Part shown: positions 42,846-51,016 of the stretch, one piece after another | Layout: every line of letters starts with the position of its first letter | Numbering within the stretch: the stretch's first letter is position 1 | DNA from: GCA-2720865 sp047630275 | GTDB taxonomy: Bacteria; Bdellovibrionota; Bacteriovoracia; Bacteriovoracales; Bacteriovoracaceae | Direction of reading: 5' to 3' | Assembly (NCBI GenBank): GCA_047630275.1 | Contig: JBLHVN010000002.1 | Coordinates: 868,001 to 932,000, forward strand | DNA length: 64,000 bases | Made by a program: the position numbers and the translations under genes | The notes under the pieces: generated by a model | Database searches by the model: none | The model's input: only the letters and a program-made list of their open reading frames with translations | What the model was told of the DNA's origin: nothing

Positions 42846-43181
42846 TTAAGCTTCTTTCAGTTCTAAAGTTACGTGACTTGTTCTTTTACGAATTCTAAAA
42901 GCACGACCTTGAGCTCGTGGGCGAATTCTCTTTAATGTTGGCCCTTCGTTTGCGAAAAGAGTCCCAACAACAAGATTGTCGATATCGTATTTTCCAGATT
43001 CCTGAGCAATTGCCAGTCCACTATTAATTAGTTTTGCCAAAACAATGGCCGTTTCTTTCTTTTCACAGAAGCGTAGGTATTTTAGCGCCTCGGAAGCTTT
43101 TTTGTTTCTGATTTGGTCACAAACAAGTCTTACCTTACGAGGAGCAATGCCAACTCTGCTATTTTTAACTTTTACCGTCAT
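42846..43181 (-). CDS. rplV: Ribosomal protein L22
   Basis: A 111-residue protein whose beta hairpin lines the exit tunnel. RVGIAPRKVRLVCDQIRNKK and the hairpin-plus-end GPTLKRIRPRAQGRAFRIRK are conserved. Length is the same as E. coli (110). Between rpsS and rpsC. Confidence 0.97.
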   Translation of the reverse strand: MTVKVKNSRVGIAPRKVRLVCDQIRNKKASEALKYLRFCEKKETAIVLAKLINSGLAIAQESGKYDIDNLVVGTLFANEGPTLKRIRPRAQGRAFRIRKRTSHVTLELKEA

Positions 43182-43190
43182 TGTTTCCTC

Positions 43191-43472
43191 TTACTTTTTA
43201 CCTTTCTTGTCAGCACCGTGACCCGAATAAGTTCTAGTTAATGAAAATTCCCCTAACTTGTGACCAACCATATTGTCAGTTACGAATACAGGGATAAACT
43301 TCTTGCCGTTATGAACAGCGAAAGTAAGTCCGATAAATTCAGGTACAACTGTTGAACGACGTGACCAAGTCTTAATGACCTTTGAAGATCTAGCTTTGTC
43401 ACCTTCGAGAGCAACTGCTTTTTTAATAAGCGATTGGTCAACAAATGGTCCCTTTTTAAGTGATCGAGACAT
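43191..43472 (-). CDS. rpsS: Ribosomal protein S19
   Basis: A 93-residue small-subunit head protein. MSRSLKKGPFVDQSLIKKAV, IKTWSRRSTVVPEFIGLTFA and GHKLGEFSLTRTYSGHG match the family consensus. Next to rplB and rplV in the S10 operon. Confidence 0.98.
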   Translation of the reverse strand: MSRSLKKGPFVDQSLIKKAVALEGDKARSSKVIKTWSRRSTVVPEFIGLTFAVHNGKKFIPVFVTDNMVGHKLGEFSLTRTYSGHGADKKGKK

Positions 43473-43496
43473 ATTTTCTCCTTAAAGCCTAATGGC

Positions 43497-44330
43497 TTAT
43501 TTTTTATTTCTTCTTTTAACAATAAAACGGTCAGTTCTCTTGTTCTTCCTAGTCTTGAAGCCTTTTGTTGGCATTCCCCAAGGAGAAACAGGATGACGAC
43601 CACCTGAAGTACGACCCTCACCACCACCATGCGGGTGATCAACTGGGTTCATTGCAACACCTCTAACAGTTGGACGTTTACCCAACCAACGAGCTCTACC
43701 AGCTTTACCTAGTTGGCGCTTCTCATGATCAAGATTTCCAACCTGACCAATTGTTGCACGACAAGTAAGCTTAACTTTTCTTAGTTCACCTGATGGCATT
43801 CTCAGAAGAACTGAATCCCCTTCCTTCGCCATAACCTGAACATAAGCACCAGCTGATCTTGCCATCTGTCCGCCAGCACCTGGATTCAACTCAACGTTGT
43901 GAACCAAAGTACCTACTGGAATATCAGCAAGAAGCTTAGAGTTACCTGTCTTGATATCTGCTTCTTTCGAAGAAATTACAGTATCACCAACATTTAACCC
44001 AAGAGGAGCTAAGATGTAGCATTTGTATCCATCTGCATAAGCAAGTTGAGCGATGTTACATGTTCTGTTCGGATCATAAACAATCGCCTGAACTTTCGCA
44101 GGGATATCTAACTTATTTCTTTTAAAATCAATAGTTCTATATCTTCTCTTAACTCCGCCACCTTTGTGACGACAAGTAATTCTACCGTGGTTATTACGAC
44201 CACCAGTTGAACTCTTTGATCCGAGCATACCCTTAAGAGGCTTAACCCCTTTAGTAAGCCCTTCCGAAGTTAATACCGCAGTATTTCTTAGAGAAGGTGT
44301 TGTTGGTTTAAACTTACGAATTCCCATCAT
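43497..44330 (-). CDS. rplB: Ribosomal protein L2
   Basis: A 277-residue protein required for peptidyl-transferase centre assembly and subunit association. GIRKFKPTTPSLRN at the N-terminus, GRNNHGRITCRHKGGGVKRR and the C-terminal GVAMNPVDHPHGGGEGRTSG are diagnostic; the His in DHPHGGG region is conserved. Size equals the family standard (273-277). Confidence 0.98.
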   Translation of the reverse strand: MMGIRKFKPTTPSLRNTAVLTSEGLTKGVKPLKGMLGSKSSTGGRNNHGRITCRHKGGGVKRRYRTIDFKRNKLDIPAKVQAIVYDPNRTCNIAQLAYADGYKCYILAPLGLNVGDTVISSKEADIKTGNSKLLADIPVGTLVHNVELNPGAGGQMARSAGAYVQVMAKEGDSVLLRMPSGELRKVKLTCRATIGQVGNLDHEKRQLGKAGRARWLGKRPTVRGVAMNPVDHPHGGGEGRTSGGRHPVSPWGMPTKGFKTRKNKRTDRFIVKRRNKK

Positions 44331-44337
44331 TCAATCC

Positions 44338-44625
44338 TTATACGCCTTTAAAAAATTCTATTCTTTGTCCCTCTTTAAGCTGAACAAATGCCTTCTTGGT
44401 CTTTGGCGTTTTTTTGACAGATTTACCTGCTCTAACGAGTTTTCCAGGGTTAATACTTGTCTTAATATTTAATACTTTTACATCATAAAGTTTTTCTACA
44501 GCATTCTTGATTTGATTCTTGTTTGCCTCTAGTGCAACCACGAAACCAAAACGATTAAACTTATCGCTAGCTGAAGAAGCTTTTTCAGTAATCATTGGCT
44601 TCAAAATAACATCTTGCATCTGCAT
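44338..44625 (-). CDS. rplW: Ribosomal protein L23
   Basis: A 95-residue protein at the tunnel exit that docks trigger factor and SRP. The start MQMQDVILKPMITEKASSAS and core FGFVVALEANKNQIKNAVEK and LYDVKVLNIKTS fit, with the basic loop shorter than in E. coli. It overlaps nothing but rplD ends only 2 bases upstream. Confidence 0.96.
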   Translation of the reverse strand: MQMQDVILKPMITEKASSASDKFNRFGFVVALEANKNQIKNAVEKLYDVKVLNIKTSINPGKLVRAGKSVKKTPKTKKAFVQLKEGQRIEFFKGV

Positions 44626-44627
44626 AA

Positions 44628-45245
44628 TTACACCACTCGATTAAGAAGCGCTTCAAGGGCTTCTTTTTCAATGACTAAGTTTTCAAACTTAACAGCTTCA
44701 TAGACGCTAAAACCTTCAACTGGAATACCTTTACCCCATTGTAAGTTTCTTGCGGCCTGTAGAGCTGGTGAGTTCTTCTCTTTAGTAACGACTAGAGCTG
44801 GTAGAAGACCTTTATCATTTAAAGTCTTGTACATCCCTTTAGTCTTTCCATCAGAGTCTAACTTTTCAACTACAGTAAGCTTTCCAGCTTGTAGCTTGTC
44901 AGCAAGAACTGATTGAATACCTTTAAGAGCCATTTTCTTATTAACGTTCTGTGAAAAATCTCTTGGAGTCGGTCCAAAAGCTGTTCCACCACCTACGAGA
45001 AGTGGAGATCTTGAAGAACCTTGACGAGCTCTACCAGTTCCTTTTTGTTTAAAAGGCTTTGCTCCACCACCACTCTTTAGACCTTTAGTCTTAGAACTTG
45101 AAGTTCCTTGACGACGGCCAGCGAGTGTCGCTTTAACAATCTGGTGAACAACTGGGACATTAATATCTTCAGCTGTCAGGCTAACTTCAGTAGTTAACTT
45201 TCCACTTGATTCAAATTTAGAATTTAGTACGGTTATATCAGTCAT
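44628..45245 (-). CDS. rplD: Ribosomal protein L4
   Basis: A 205-residue protein whose loop lines the exit tunnel. GRRQGTSSSKTKGLKSGGGA and KPFKQKGTGRARQGSSRSPL carry the extended loop, then GGGTAFGPTPRDF and KMALKGIQSVLADKL. In E. coli L4 represses the S10 operon through its leader; the leader here is short (about 30 bases) and gives no sign of a similar fold. Confidence 0.97.
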   Translation of the reverse strand: MTDITVLNSKFESSGKLTTEVSLTAEDINVPVVHQIVKATLAGRRQGTSSSKTKGLKSGGGAKPFKQKGTGRARQGSSRSPLLVGGGTAFGPTPRDFSQNVNKKMALKGIQSVLADKLQAGKLTVVEKLDSDGKTKGMYKTLNDKGLLPALVVTKEKNSPALQAARNLQWGKGIPVEGFSVYEAVKFENLVIEKEALEALLNRVV

Positions 45246-45254
45246 ATCCTACCC

Positions 45255-45968
45255 CTACTTCTTCACTGCTTTAGAGATTCTAAGAAAACCAGACTTAGAA
45301 CCTGGAACAGAACCCTTAACTAGTAAGTATCCTTGTTCCTTGTTTAGCTCAACAACTTGCAGGTTTTGGACTGTCTTTTTCTTAGCGCCCATATGACCAG
45401 GAAGTTTTTTACCTTTAATTACACGCCCAGGAGAAGCACACATACCAATTGAACCAGGAGCACGGTGAAATTTTGAACCGTGAGCAGCTGGACCACCTTG
45501 GAAGTTCCATCTCTTCATAACACCTTGAAAGCCTTTACCTTTAGAAATACCGGTAACGTCAATCCAAGTGTCTTTAGAAAAGCTTTCAAGAGAAAGTTCT
45601 TTTCCAAGAGCGTCAGCAGAAACTGAACCAGCTTTAACTTCACCAAAGCGAGTTAAGTGATCAGTGATCCCTGCCTTCTTTAAATGTCCTTTCGTGGGAT
45701 TGTTTAATAATTTTTCGCGCTTAACATTGTAAGCAACTTGATAAGCTTCATAACCATCAGTCTCTTTAGTTTTCACTTGAGCTACACGGTTAGGGATAAG
45801 CTTAACAACAGTAACTGAAACATGATTTCCAGCTTCGTCGAAAATACGTGTCATACCTGCTTTGACTCCGTAAAAAACGGGTAGGTCAATTGAGGTTGAG
45901 ACTTCTTTCTTACCTTCTGCAGCGTCAGCTTTCGCCTCTACTTCAGTAGATGTCGTTTCATCAGTCAT
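45255..45968 (-). CDS. rplC: Ribosomal protein L3 with N-terminal acidic extension
   Basis: A 237-residue L3, about 25-28 residues longer at the N-terminus than E. coli L3 (209). The extension is Thr/Glu/Ala-rich (TTSTEVEAKADAAEGKKE). The core starts FYGVKAGMTRIFDEAGNHVS and contains the internal loop GVMKRWNFQGGPAAHGSKFH and GSIGMCASPGRVIKGKKLPG, which approaches the peptidyl-transferase centre. The position after rpsJ is standard. A start nearer the core without the tail is possible, but ATG at 45968 is preceded by GGAGG. Confidence 0.95.
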   Translation of the reverse strand: MTDETTSTEVEAKADAAEGKKEVSTSIDLPVFYGVKAGMTRIFDEAGNHVSVTVVKLIPNRVAQVKTKETDGYEAYQVAYNVKREKLLNNPTKGHLKKAGITDHLTRFGEVKAGSVSADALGKELSLESFSKDTWIDVTGISKGKGFQGVMKRWNFQGGPAAHGSKFHRAPGSIGMCASPGRVIKGKKLPGHMGAKKKTVQNLQVVELNKEQGYLLVKGSVPGSKSGFLRISKAVKK

Positions 45969-46057
45969 TCGTCCTCCACAGCATCACCCAATTCATTTTG
46001 GGATGCGTTCGCGGTTATTAAATTTAAATCTTCGTTAAAAGATCTAAGCATTAAAAA

Positions 46058-46366
46058 CTAGTACTTGATCTCTACATCAACACCTGAGGATAGGTCTAAT
46101 TTCATTAGGCTATCAACGGTTTGTTGAGTTGGGTCAACAATATCAATCAATCTCTTATGAGTTCTCATTTCGAACTGTTCACGCGCTTTCTTATCTTTGT
46201 GAGGTGATCTTAAAACTGTGAACTTGTTGATCTCAGTTGGAAGAGGAATAGGTCCGGCTACGCGGGCTCCAGTCTCTTTCGCTGTTTGCACAATTTCATT
46301 AACCGAATTGTCCAAAAGTTTGTGATCGTATGCTCTTAATTTTATTCTCAGTCTCGACGCTTTCAT
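46058..46366 (-). CDS. rpsJ: Ribosomal protein S10
   Basis: A 102-residue small-subunit head protein that also forms the NusB-S10 antitermination unit. IKLRAYDHKLLDNSVNEIV and GPIPLPTEINKFTVLRSPH are the conserved elements, then MRTHKRLIDIVDPTQQTVD. It leads the S10 operon; a promoter with a perfect -35 lies 35-63 bases upstream. Confidence 0.98.
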   Translation of the reverse strand: MKASRLRIKLRAYDHKLLDNSVNEIVQTAKETGARVAGPIPLPTEINKFTVLRSPHKDKKAREQFEMRTHKRLIDIVDPTQQTVDSLMKLDLSSGVDVEIKY

Positions 46367-46400
46367 GTCCTACTAATCCTCTAGATTTGATTGAAACAGC

Positions 46401-46429
46401 TTTTTAAGTTTTATAGGGCCCTTTGTCAA
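46401..46429 (-). promoter_or_regulatory. Predicted promoter of the S10 operon
   Basis: In minus-strand sense a consensus TTGACA (46429-46424) is followed after 17 bases by TAAAAA (46406-46401, four of six consensus bases). It lies between the tuf terminator (46524-46548) and the rpsJ ATG at 46366. A second TTGACA about 30 bases upstream has no matching -10 box. Confidence 0.55.
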
Positions 46430-46523
46430 CATCTTGAATTCAGTTTTTGTCAAAAAATGTAAGGTATTTTTACTTGATTATTGCTTTTGGGCCAACGCGT
46501 TGCCGCACTGTGTTTTCAGATGT

Positions 46524-46548
46524 AAAAAAAGGGGCTAACCAGCCCCTT
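46524..46548 (-). terminator. Intrinsic terminator after the first tuf gene
   Basis: Plus-strand AAGGGGCT (46529-46536), loop AACC, AGCCCCTT (46541-46548) form an 8-bp stem. Read on the minus strand, it is followed by a run of T (46530-46524). It lies 38 bases after the tuf stop codon at 46586 and separates the str genes from the S10 operon. Confidence 0.9.
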
Positions 46549-46585
46549 TCTTACTTTACTCATTTTTTTTTGTTTAGATAACCGA

Positions 46586-47776
46586 CTAATCAACAATCTC
46601 AGAAACTGTTCCGGCTCCAATTGTTCTACCACCCTCACGGATTGCGAACTTAAGACCTTTTTCCATAGCAATTGCTGTAATTAATTCTACATCAAAGGCC
46701 GTGTTGTCTCCTGGCATGATCATTTCTACTCCATCAGGAAGAGTGATCGCTCCAGTTACGTCTGTTGTTCTGAAATAGAACTGTGGACGGTATCCTTTGA
46801 AGATTGGAGTGTGACGTCCACCTTCGTCTTTAGAAAGGATATAAACTTCACACTTAAACTTAGCGTGTGGAGAAACTGTTCCTGGCTTAATTAGACACTG
46901 ACCACGTTCGATATCTTCTCTCTTCGTTCCACGAAGTAAAAGTCCTACGTTATCCCCTGCCATACCTTTATCAAGAAGTTTTCTGAACATCTCAACACCT
47001 GTTACAGTTGTTTTTTGTAGCTCACGAATACCAACGATTTCAACTTCGTCGTTTACGTTAACAATCCCTCTTTCAATACGACCTGTACAAACTGTACCAC
47101 GTCCTGAAATTGAGAAAACATCTTCAACTGGCATTAGGAAATCTTTATCAACGTCACGGGCCGGAGTTGGAATATACTCATCAACTCTGTCCATTAGTTC
47201 TTGTACTTTTTCTCTACCAATATTTGCGTCTCTATCTTCAACAGCTGCAAGAGCAGAACCTGCTACGATAGGCACATCATCACCAGGAAAATCATAAGAA
47301 GAAAGAAGTTCACGAACTTCCATTTCTACTAGTTCAAGTAGCTCTTCATCATCAACCTGATCAACTTTATTTAAGAATACAACTAGAGCTGGAACACCAA
47401 CCTGGCGAGCAAGAAGGATATGCTCACGTGTTTGTGGCATAGGACCGTCAGCTGCAGAACAAACTAAGATTGCACCGTCCATCTGAGCAGCACCAGTAAT
47501 CATGTTTTTTACATAATCGGCGTGACCTGGACAATCAACGTGAGCATAGTGACGAACAGAAGTTTCGTACTCAACGTGTGAAGTATTAATTGTAATACCA
47601 CGAGCTTTCTCTTCAGGAGCATTATCAATGTCCGCATAACCAGAAGCGGCCATACCAGAGGCAGCAGCTAGAGTCATAGAGATCGCAGCAGTTAGTGTAG
47701 TTTTACCATGATCAACGTGACCAATAGTTCCGATGTTTACGTGTGGTTTTGACCTGTCAAAGGTTTCCTTAGCCAT
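46586..47776 (-). CDS. tuf: Elongation factor Tu (copy 1)
   Basis: A 396-residue EF-Tu. NIGTIGHVDHGKTTLTAAI (P-loop), DCPGHADYVKNMITGAAQMD, NKVDQVDDEELLELVEMEV and SALAAVEDRD make the GTP domain; domain 2 has GRGTVCTGRIERG and domain 3 PQFYFRTTDVTGAI ending TVSEIVD. It delivers aminoacyl-tRNA to the ribosome. Over the 0.63 kb that can be compared, its 3' end differs from the second tuf copy at 63374 by only one internal base and the stop codon (TAG versus TAA). It lies 47 bases after fusA. Confidence 0.98.
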   Translation of the reverse strand: MAKETFDRSKPHVNIGTIGHVDHGKTTLTAAISMTLAAASGMAASGYADIDNAPEEKARGITINTSHVEYETSVRHYAHVDCPGHADYVKNMITGAAQMDGAILVCSAADGPMPQTREHILLARQVGVPALVVFLNKVDQVDDEELLELVEMEVRELLSSYDFPGDDVPIVAGSALAAVEDRDANIGREKVQELMDRVDEYIPTPARDVDKDFLMPVEDVFSISGRGTVCTGRIERGIVNVNDEVEIVGIRELQKTTVTGVEMFRKLLDKGMAGDNVGLLLRGTKREDIERGQCLIKPGTVSPHAKFKCEVYILSKDEGGRHTPIFKGYRPQFYFRTTDVTGAITLPDGVEMIMPGDNTAFDVELITAIAMEKGLKFAIREGGRTIGAGTVSEIVD

Positions 47777-47823
47777 AATATTCTCCTGTATAATTAAGTC
47801 TTAATTTTTAAATTCAATCGAAT

Positions 47824-49902
47824 TTAGATATATATGCCTCTTTTTTCAAGCAAATCTTTCGCTAAATCGTGCGGGATATCAACATACTTATCAAAGTTCA
47901 TCGTAAAACTGGCACGACCCTGAGATTTCGATCTCAAATCGGTACTATATCCGAACATTTCAGAGAGAGGCACTTCTGCCTCAACCTGTTCTTTATTTTG
48001 CTTTGATCCCATATTTAGGATCTTCCCTCTTTTCATATTAATGTCTGAAATTACGTCCCCAGTATAATCTGAAGGTGTAATCACCTCTAGTGCCATAACA
48101 GGCTCTAAAAGCTTTACTCCAGCTTTTTTACAGGCTTCTCTAAAGGCACCAGAGGCAGCGATAGAATAAGCAACTTCAGAGGATTCCTCGTCTCTATACT
48201 CAGCTCTAAGTAGAGTTACTTTGATATTAATAAAAGGGTAACCGGCCATGGCACCACCTGGGGCTGTGTCATGAATACTCCTCTCGATTGAATCAATACA
48301 TTCCTGAGGAAGCTCTCTTTTTGTTAACGCAGTCTCAAACTTAATCCCAGCCTGCTCATCAGTTGGTTCAACCTTAAGCTCACAATGGCCGAACTGAACT
48401 TTCCCAGCCTGCTCTTTATTAAATGTAGACTCTGCCTTAGCTGAACCAATGATACTTTCTCTATATGAAACTTGTGGAGATCCAACCCTTACACCAACCT
48501 TAAATTCCCGCTGCAACCTATCAGCGATAATCTCTAGATGAAGCTCACCCATGCCAAAGATGAGCAGTTGCCCAGTTTCTTTATTATTTCTATATGTGAA
48601 TGAGGGATCTTCCATCTTTAGCTGATCTAAAGATTCCATCATCTTCTTTTCATCTGCCGTAGTTTTTGGCTCAATGGCCACAGAGATAACCGTTTCTGGA
48701 AATTCCATTAGGTCATACATCAAAGGCTTGTGGTCCGTGCAAAGGGTCTCCCCTGTAGTTGTATATTTTAGACCTGAGATAGCGACAATATCACCGGCCT
48801 TAGCCTCTTGAAGCTCAGTCCTCTTATCTGCATGCATTTGAAGAATCTTATTAATACGTTCTTTCTTTTTCTTATGAGGGTTGTAAACATTTTGACCCAT
48901 CTTAAGCGAACCAGAGTAAATTCTTATAAAAGTTAAGCTCCCAACAAAAGGGTCGGTTGCAATCTTAAAAGCAAGCCCACTGAAGGTATCTTCAGGGTCT
49001 GGTTTTCTCACTTCTTCTTTGTCAGGATCTTTCGCGCTAACGCCTTTGATCTCCCCTCTTTCAACCGGATTAGGGAGGTAATCAATCACGGCATCAAGAA
49101 GCGGCTGTACACCTTTATTTTTGAAAGCCGATCCGCAAAGTACCGGAACAAAGTTTTCAAAGATAACTGCCTTTCTCATAACAGATTTTATTTCCTCGAT
49201 AGAGATATCCTCTCCACCTAAGTATTTTTCTGCGAACTCATCATCATAATCAGCAAGAGCCTCTATGAGTTCCTCTCTCGCTATTGTCGCATCATCAAGC
49301 AGCTCTGCAGGGATCTCTCCCTCCTCTACAGTGGCGCCAAGGTCTGCCTCAGTAAAACTCAAGGCCTTCATTTTAAGAAGGTCAATAATTCCAGAAAACT
49401 CGTCTTCAGCCCCTATGGGGAGTTGAATTGCGGCTGCTTTTTTATCTAATTTTTCTCTTATCTCGACTATGCAATTTTGAAAGTCTGCACCCATTCGGTC
49501 CATCTTATTAACAAAAGCAATCCTAGGAACTTTATATTTATCTGCTTGCCCCCAAACCGTTTCAGATTGAGGCTCAACCCCAGAGACAGCATCGAAAACA
49601 CCAACTGCACCATCTAGGACTCTCAAGGAACGCTCTACTTCGATCGTAAAATCTACATGGCCAGGAGTATCGATAATATTAATATTATTCTTCTTCCAGC
49701 TACAAGTTGTAGCAGCAGAGGTGATAGTAATCCCTCGCTCCTGCTCTTGCTCCATCCAGTCCATGGTTGCAGCTCCATCATGAACTTCGCCAATCTTATG
49801 ACTTTTACCTGTATAAAAAAGAATACGTTCAGTAGTCGTAGTCTTTCCTGCATCAATATGGGCCATAATCCCAATATTTCTAATATTTTCTATTTTTGCC
49901 AT
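47824..49902 (-). CDS. fusA: Elongation factor G
   Basis: A 692-residue translocase GTPase. P-loop AHIDAGKTTTTERILFYTG (15-33), DTPGHVDFTIEVERSLRVLD and NKMDRMGADF are in the GTP domain, followed by domains II-V with LHLEIIADRLQREFKVGVR and PVMALEVITPSDYTGDVISD near the end. Length is typical for the canonical bacterial enzyme. It is preceded by a terminator-like hairpin (49918-49955) placed just after rpsG, so the str operon is not simply continuous. Confidence 0.98.
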   Translation of the reverse strand: MAKIENIRNIGIMAHIDAGKTTTTERILFYTGKSHKIGEVHDGAATMDWMEQEQERGITITSAATTCSWKKNNINIIDTPGHVDFTIEVERSLRVLDGAVGVFDAVSGVEPQSETVWGQADKYKVPRIAFVNKMDRMGADFQNCIVEIREKLDKKAAAIQLPIGAEDEFSGIIDLLKMKALSFTEADLGATVEEGEIPAELLDDATIAREELIEALADYDDEFAEKYLGGEDISIEEIKSVMRKAVIFENFVPVLCGSAFKNKGVQPLLDAVIDYLPNPVERGEIKGVSAKDPDKEEVRKPDPEDTFSGLAFKIATDPFVGSLTFIRIYSGSLKMGQNVYNPHKKKKERINKILQMHADKRTELQEAKAGDIVAISGLKYTTTGETLCTDHKPLMYDLMEFPETVISVAIEPKTTADEKKMMESLDQLKMEDPSFTYRNNKETGQLLIFGMGELHLEIIADRLQREFKVGVRVGSPQVSYRESIIGSAKAESTFNKEQAGKVQFGHCELKVEPTDEQAGIKFETALTKRELPQECIDSIERSIHDTAPGGAMAGYPFINIKVTLLRAEYRDEESSEVAYSIAASGAFREACKKAGVKLLEPVMALEVITPSDYTGDVISDINMKRGKILNMGSKQNKEQVEAEVPLSEMFGYSTDLRSKSQGRASFTMNFDKYVDIPHDLAKDLLEKRGIYI

Positions 49903-49917
49903 GTCATTACTTTAGGA

Positions 49918-49955
49918 TAAAAAAAAGGCCCTGTCGTCGTGAAACGAAAGGGCCT
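49918..49955 (-). terminator. Terminator-like hairpin between rpsG and fusA
   Basis: Plus-strand AGGCCCT (49926-49932) and AGGGCCT (49949-49955) form a 7-bp stem with a 16-base loop. On the minus strand it is followed by eight T residues (49926-49919). It ends about 16 bases before the fusA ATG at 49902. Confidence 0.8.
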
Positions 49956-49985
49956 AATATTAATTAAAAATTTAAATTTTTTAAA

Positions 49986-50456
49986 TCACCACTTAAGGTG
50001 GGCAAAAGCCTTGTTCGCTTCAGCCATCTTGTAAACGTCTTCACGTTTCTTAACAGCTCCACCACGGTTTTCAGATGCGTCGATGATTTCATCAGCAAGA
50101 CGGTCAACCATAGTTTTTCCGTTTCTACCTTTTGAATACTCACGTAGCCAACGAAGGGCTAGTGATTGACGACGTGCTGGACGTACTTCAACTGGAATCT
50201 GGTAAGTTGCTCCACCAATACGACGAGACTTAACTTCAACAGCTGGCTTTATATTAGAAAGAGCTTTCTTAAAGATCTTTAATGGCTCTTCACCTGTTTT
50301 CTTTTCAATTAAATCCATCGCTCCGTAAAAGATCTTCTCTGCAGTAGCTTTCTTCCCACCGATCATTAGTGAGTTCATGCATTTTGTTACAACGATGTCT
50401 TGGAATCTTGGATCAGGAAGAACCTGTCTAGGTACTGCTCTATGTTTTCTACTCAT
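49986..50456 (-). CDS. rpsG: Ribosomal protein S7
   Basis: A 156-residue primary assembly protein of the 30S head and exit site. MSRKHRAVPRQVLPDPRFQD at the N-terminus, FKKALSNIKPAVEVKSRRIG and ATYQIPVEVRPARRQSLALR are conserved, and AFAHLKW closes it. S7 represses the str operon in E. coli by binding the S12-S7 intercistronic RNA; a structured 92-base gap lies upstream here too. Confidence 0.97.
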   Translation of the reverse strand: MSRKHRAVPRQVLPDPRFQDIVVTKCMNSLMIGGKKATAEKIFYGAMDLIEKKTGEEPLKIFKKALSNIKPAVEVKSRRIGGATYQIPVEVRPARRQSLALRWLREYSKGRNGKTMVDRLADEIIDASENRGGAVKKREDVYKMAEANKAFAHLKW

Positions 50457-50472
50457 ATAGTCCTCTCTTCAC

Positions 50473-50529
50473 CCCTTCGAAAAGGGATTACTCTTGTTAA
50501 ACCAAGACCACTATCCTTATGAATAGTGG
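50473..50529 (-). promoter_or_regulatory. Structured S12-S7 intercistronic RNA (possible S7 autoregulation site)
   Basis: The 92-base gap between rpsL and rpsG can form two stems in the minus-strand RNA: CCACTAT/ATAGTGG (50508-50529, 8-base loop) and CCCTT/AAGGG with a UUCG-type loop (50473-50486), the second ending just before the rpsG ribosome-binding region. The E. coli counterpart of this gap binds S7. Similarity of position is certain; similarity of function is inferred. Confidence 0.4.
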
Positions 50530-50548
50530 CAGTTCAACTAGTGGTTAA

Positions 50549-50923
50549 TTATTTCTTAGGTTTTTTACAACCGTACTTTGAACGACGTTGTCCACGCTTA
50601 TCTACACCAGTCGCATCAAGTGCTCCACGGATAGTATGGTAACGAACACCTGGTAAATCTTTAACTCTACCACCTCTAATAAGAACAATACTGTGTTCCT
50701 GAAGGTTATGTCCCTCTCCACCAATGTACGAAGAAACTTCGAATCCACTAGTAAGCTTAACTCTACAAACCTTTCTCATTGCTGAGTTTGGTTTCTTTGG
50801 AGTCGTTGTATAAACTCTAGTACAAACACCACGTCTTTGAGGACAAGCCTTCAAAGCAGGTGATTTAGTTTTTGTAAATTTGTCAGTTCTACCTTTACGG
50901 ATTAACTGGTTAATAGTTGGCAT
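50549..50923 (-). CDS. rpsL: Ribosomal protein S12
   Basis: A 124-residue decoding-centre protein. TTPKKPNSAMRKVCRVKL and GGRVKDLPGVRYHTIRGALD contain the two lysines whose change gives streptomycin resistance; both are Lys here. Length and C-terminal KYGCKKPKK fit. It follows rpoC after 93 bases, which contain a hairpin of two ACTAGCTAGT palindromes. Confidence 0.98.
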   Translation of the reverse strand: MPTINQLIRKGRTDKFTKTKSPALKACPQRRGVCTRVYTTTPKKPNSAMRKVCRVKLTSGFEVSSYIGGEGHNLQEHSIVLIRGGRVKDLPGVRYHTIRGALDATGVDKRGQRRSKYGCKKPKK

Positions 50924-50958
50924 TCTCAGCTCCCTTAAATCAACATTCGCTCAACATT

Positions 50959-50999
50959 TAAAAACTAGCTAGTTGATGTAACACACCGAACTAGCTAGT
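50959..50999 (-). terminator. AT-rich terminator-like hairpin between rpoC and rpsL
   Basis: ACTAGCTAGTT (50964-50974) and AACTAGCTAGT (50989-50999) pair over 11 bp with a 14-base loop; each arm is itself a palindrome. On the minus strand it is followed by a T-run (50964-50960). It begins 17 bases after the rpoC stop. The low G+C stem makes termination less certain. Confidence 0.55.
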
Positions 51000-51016
51000 A
51001 CAAGTAACTTTAGTTC

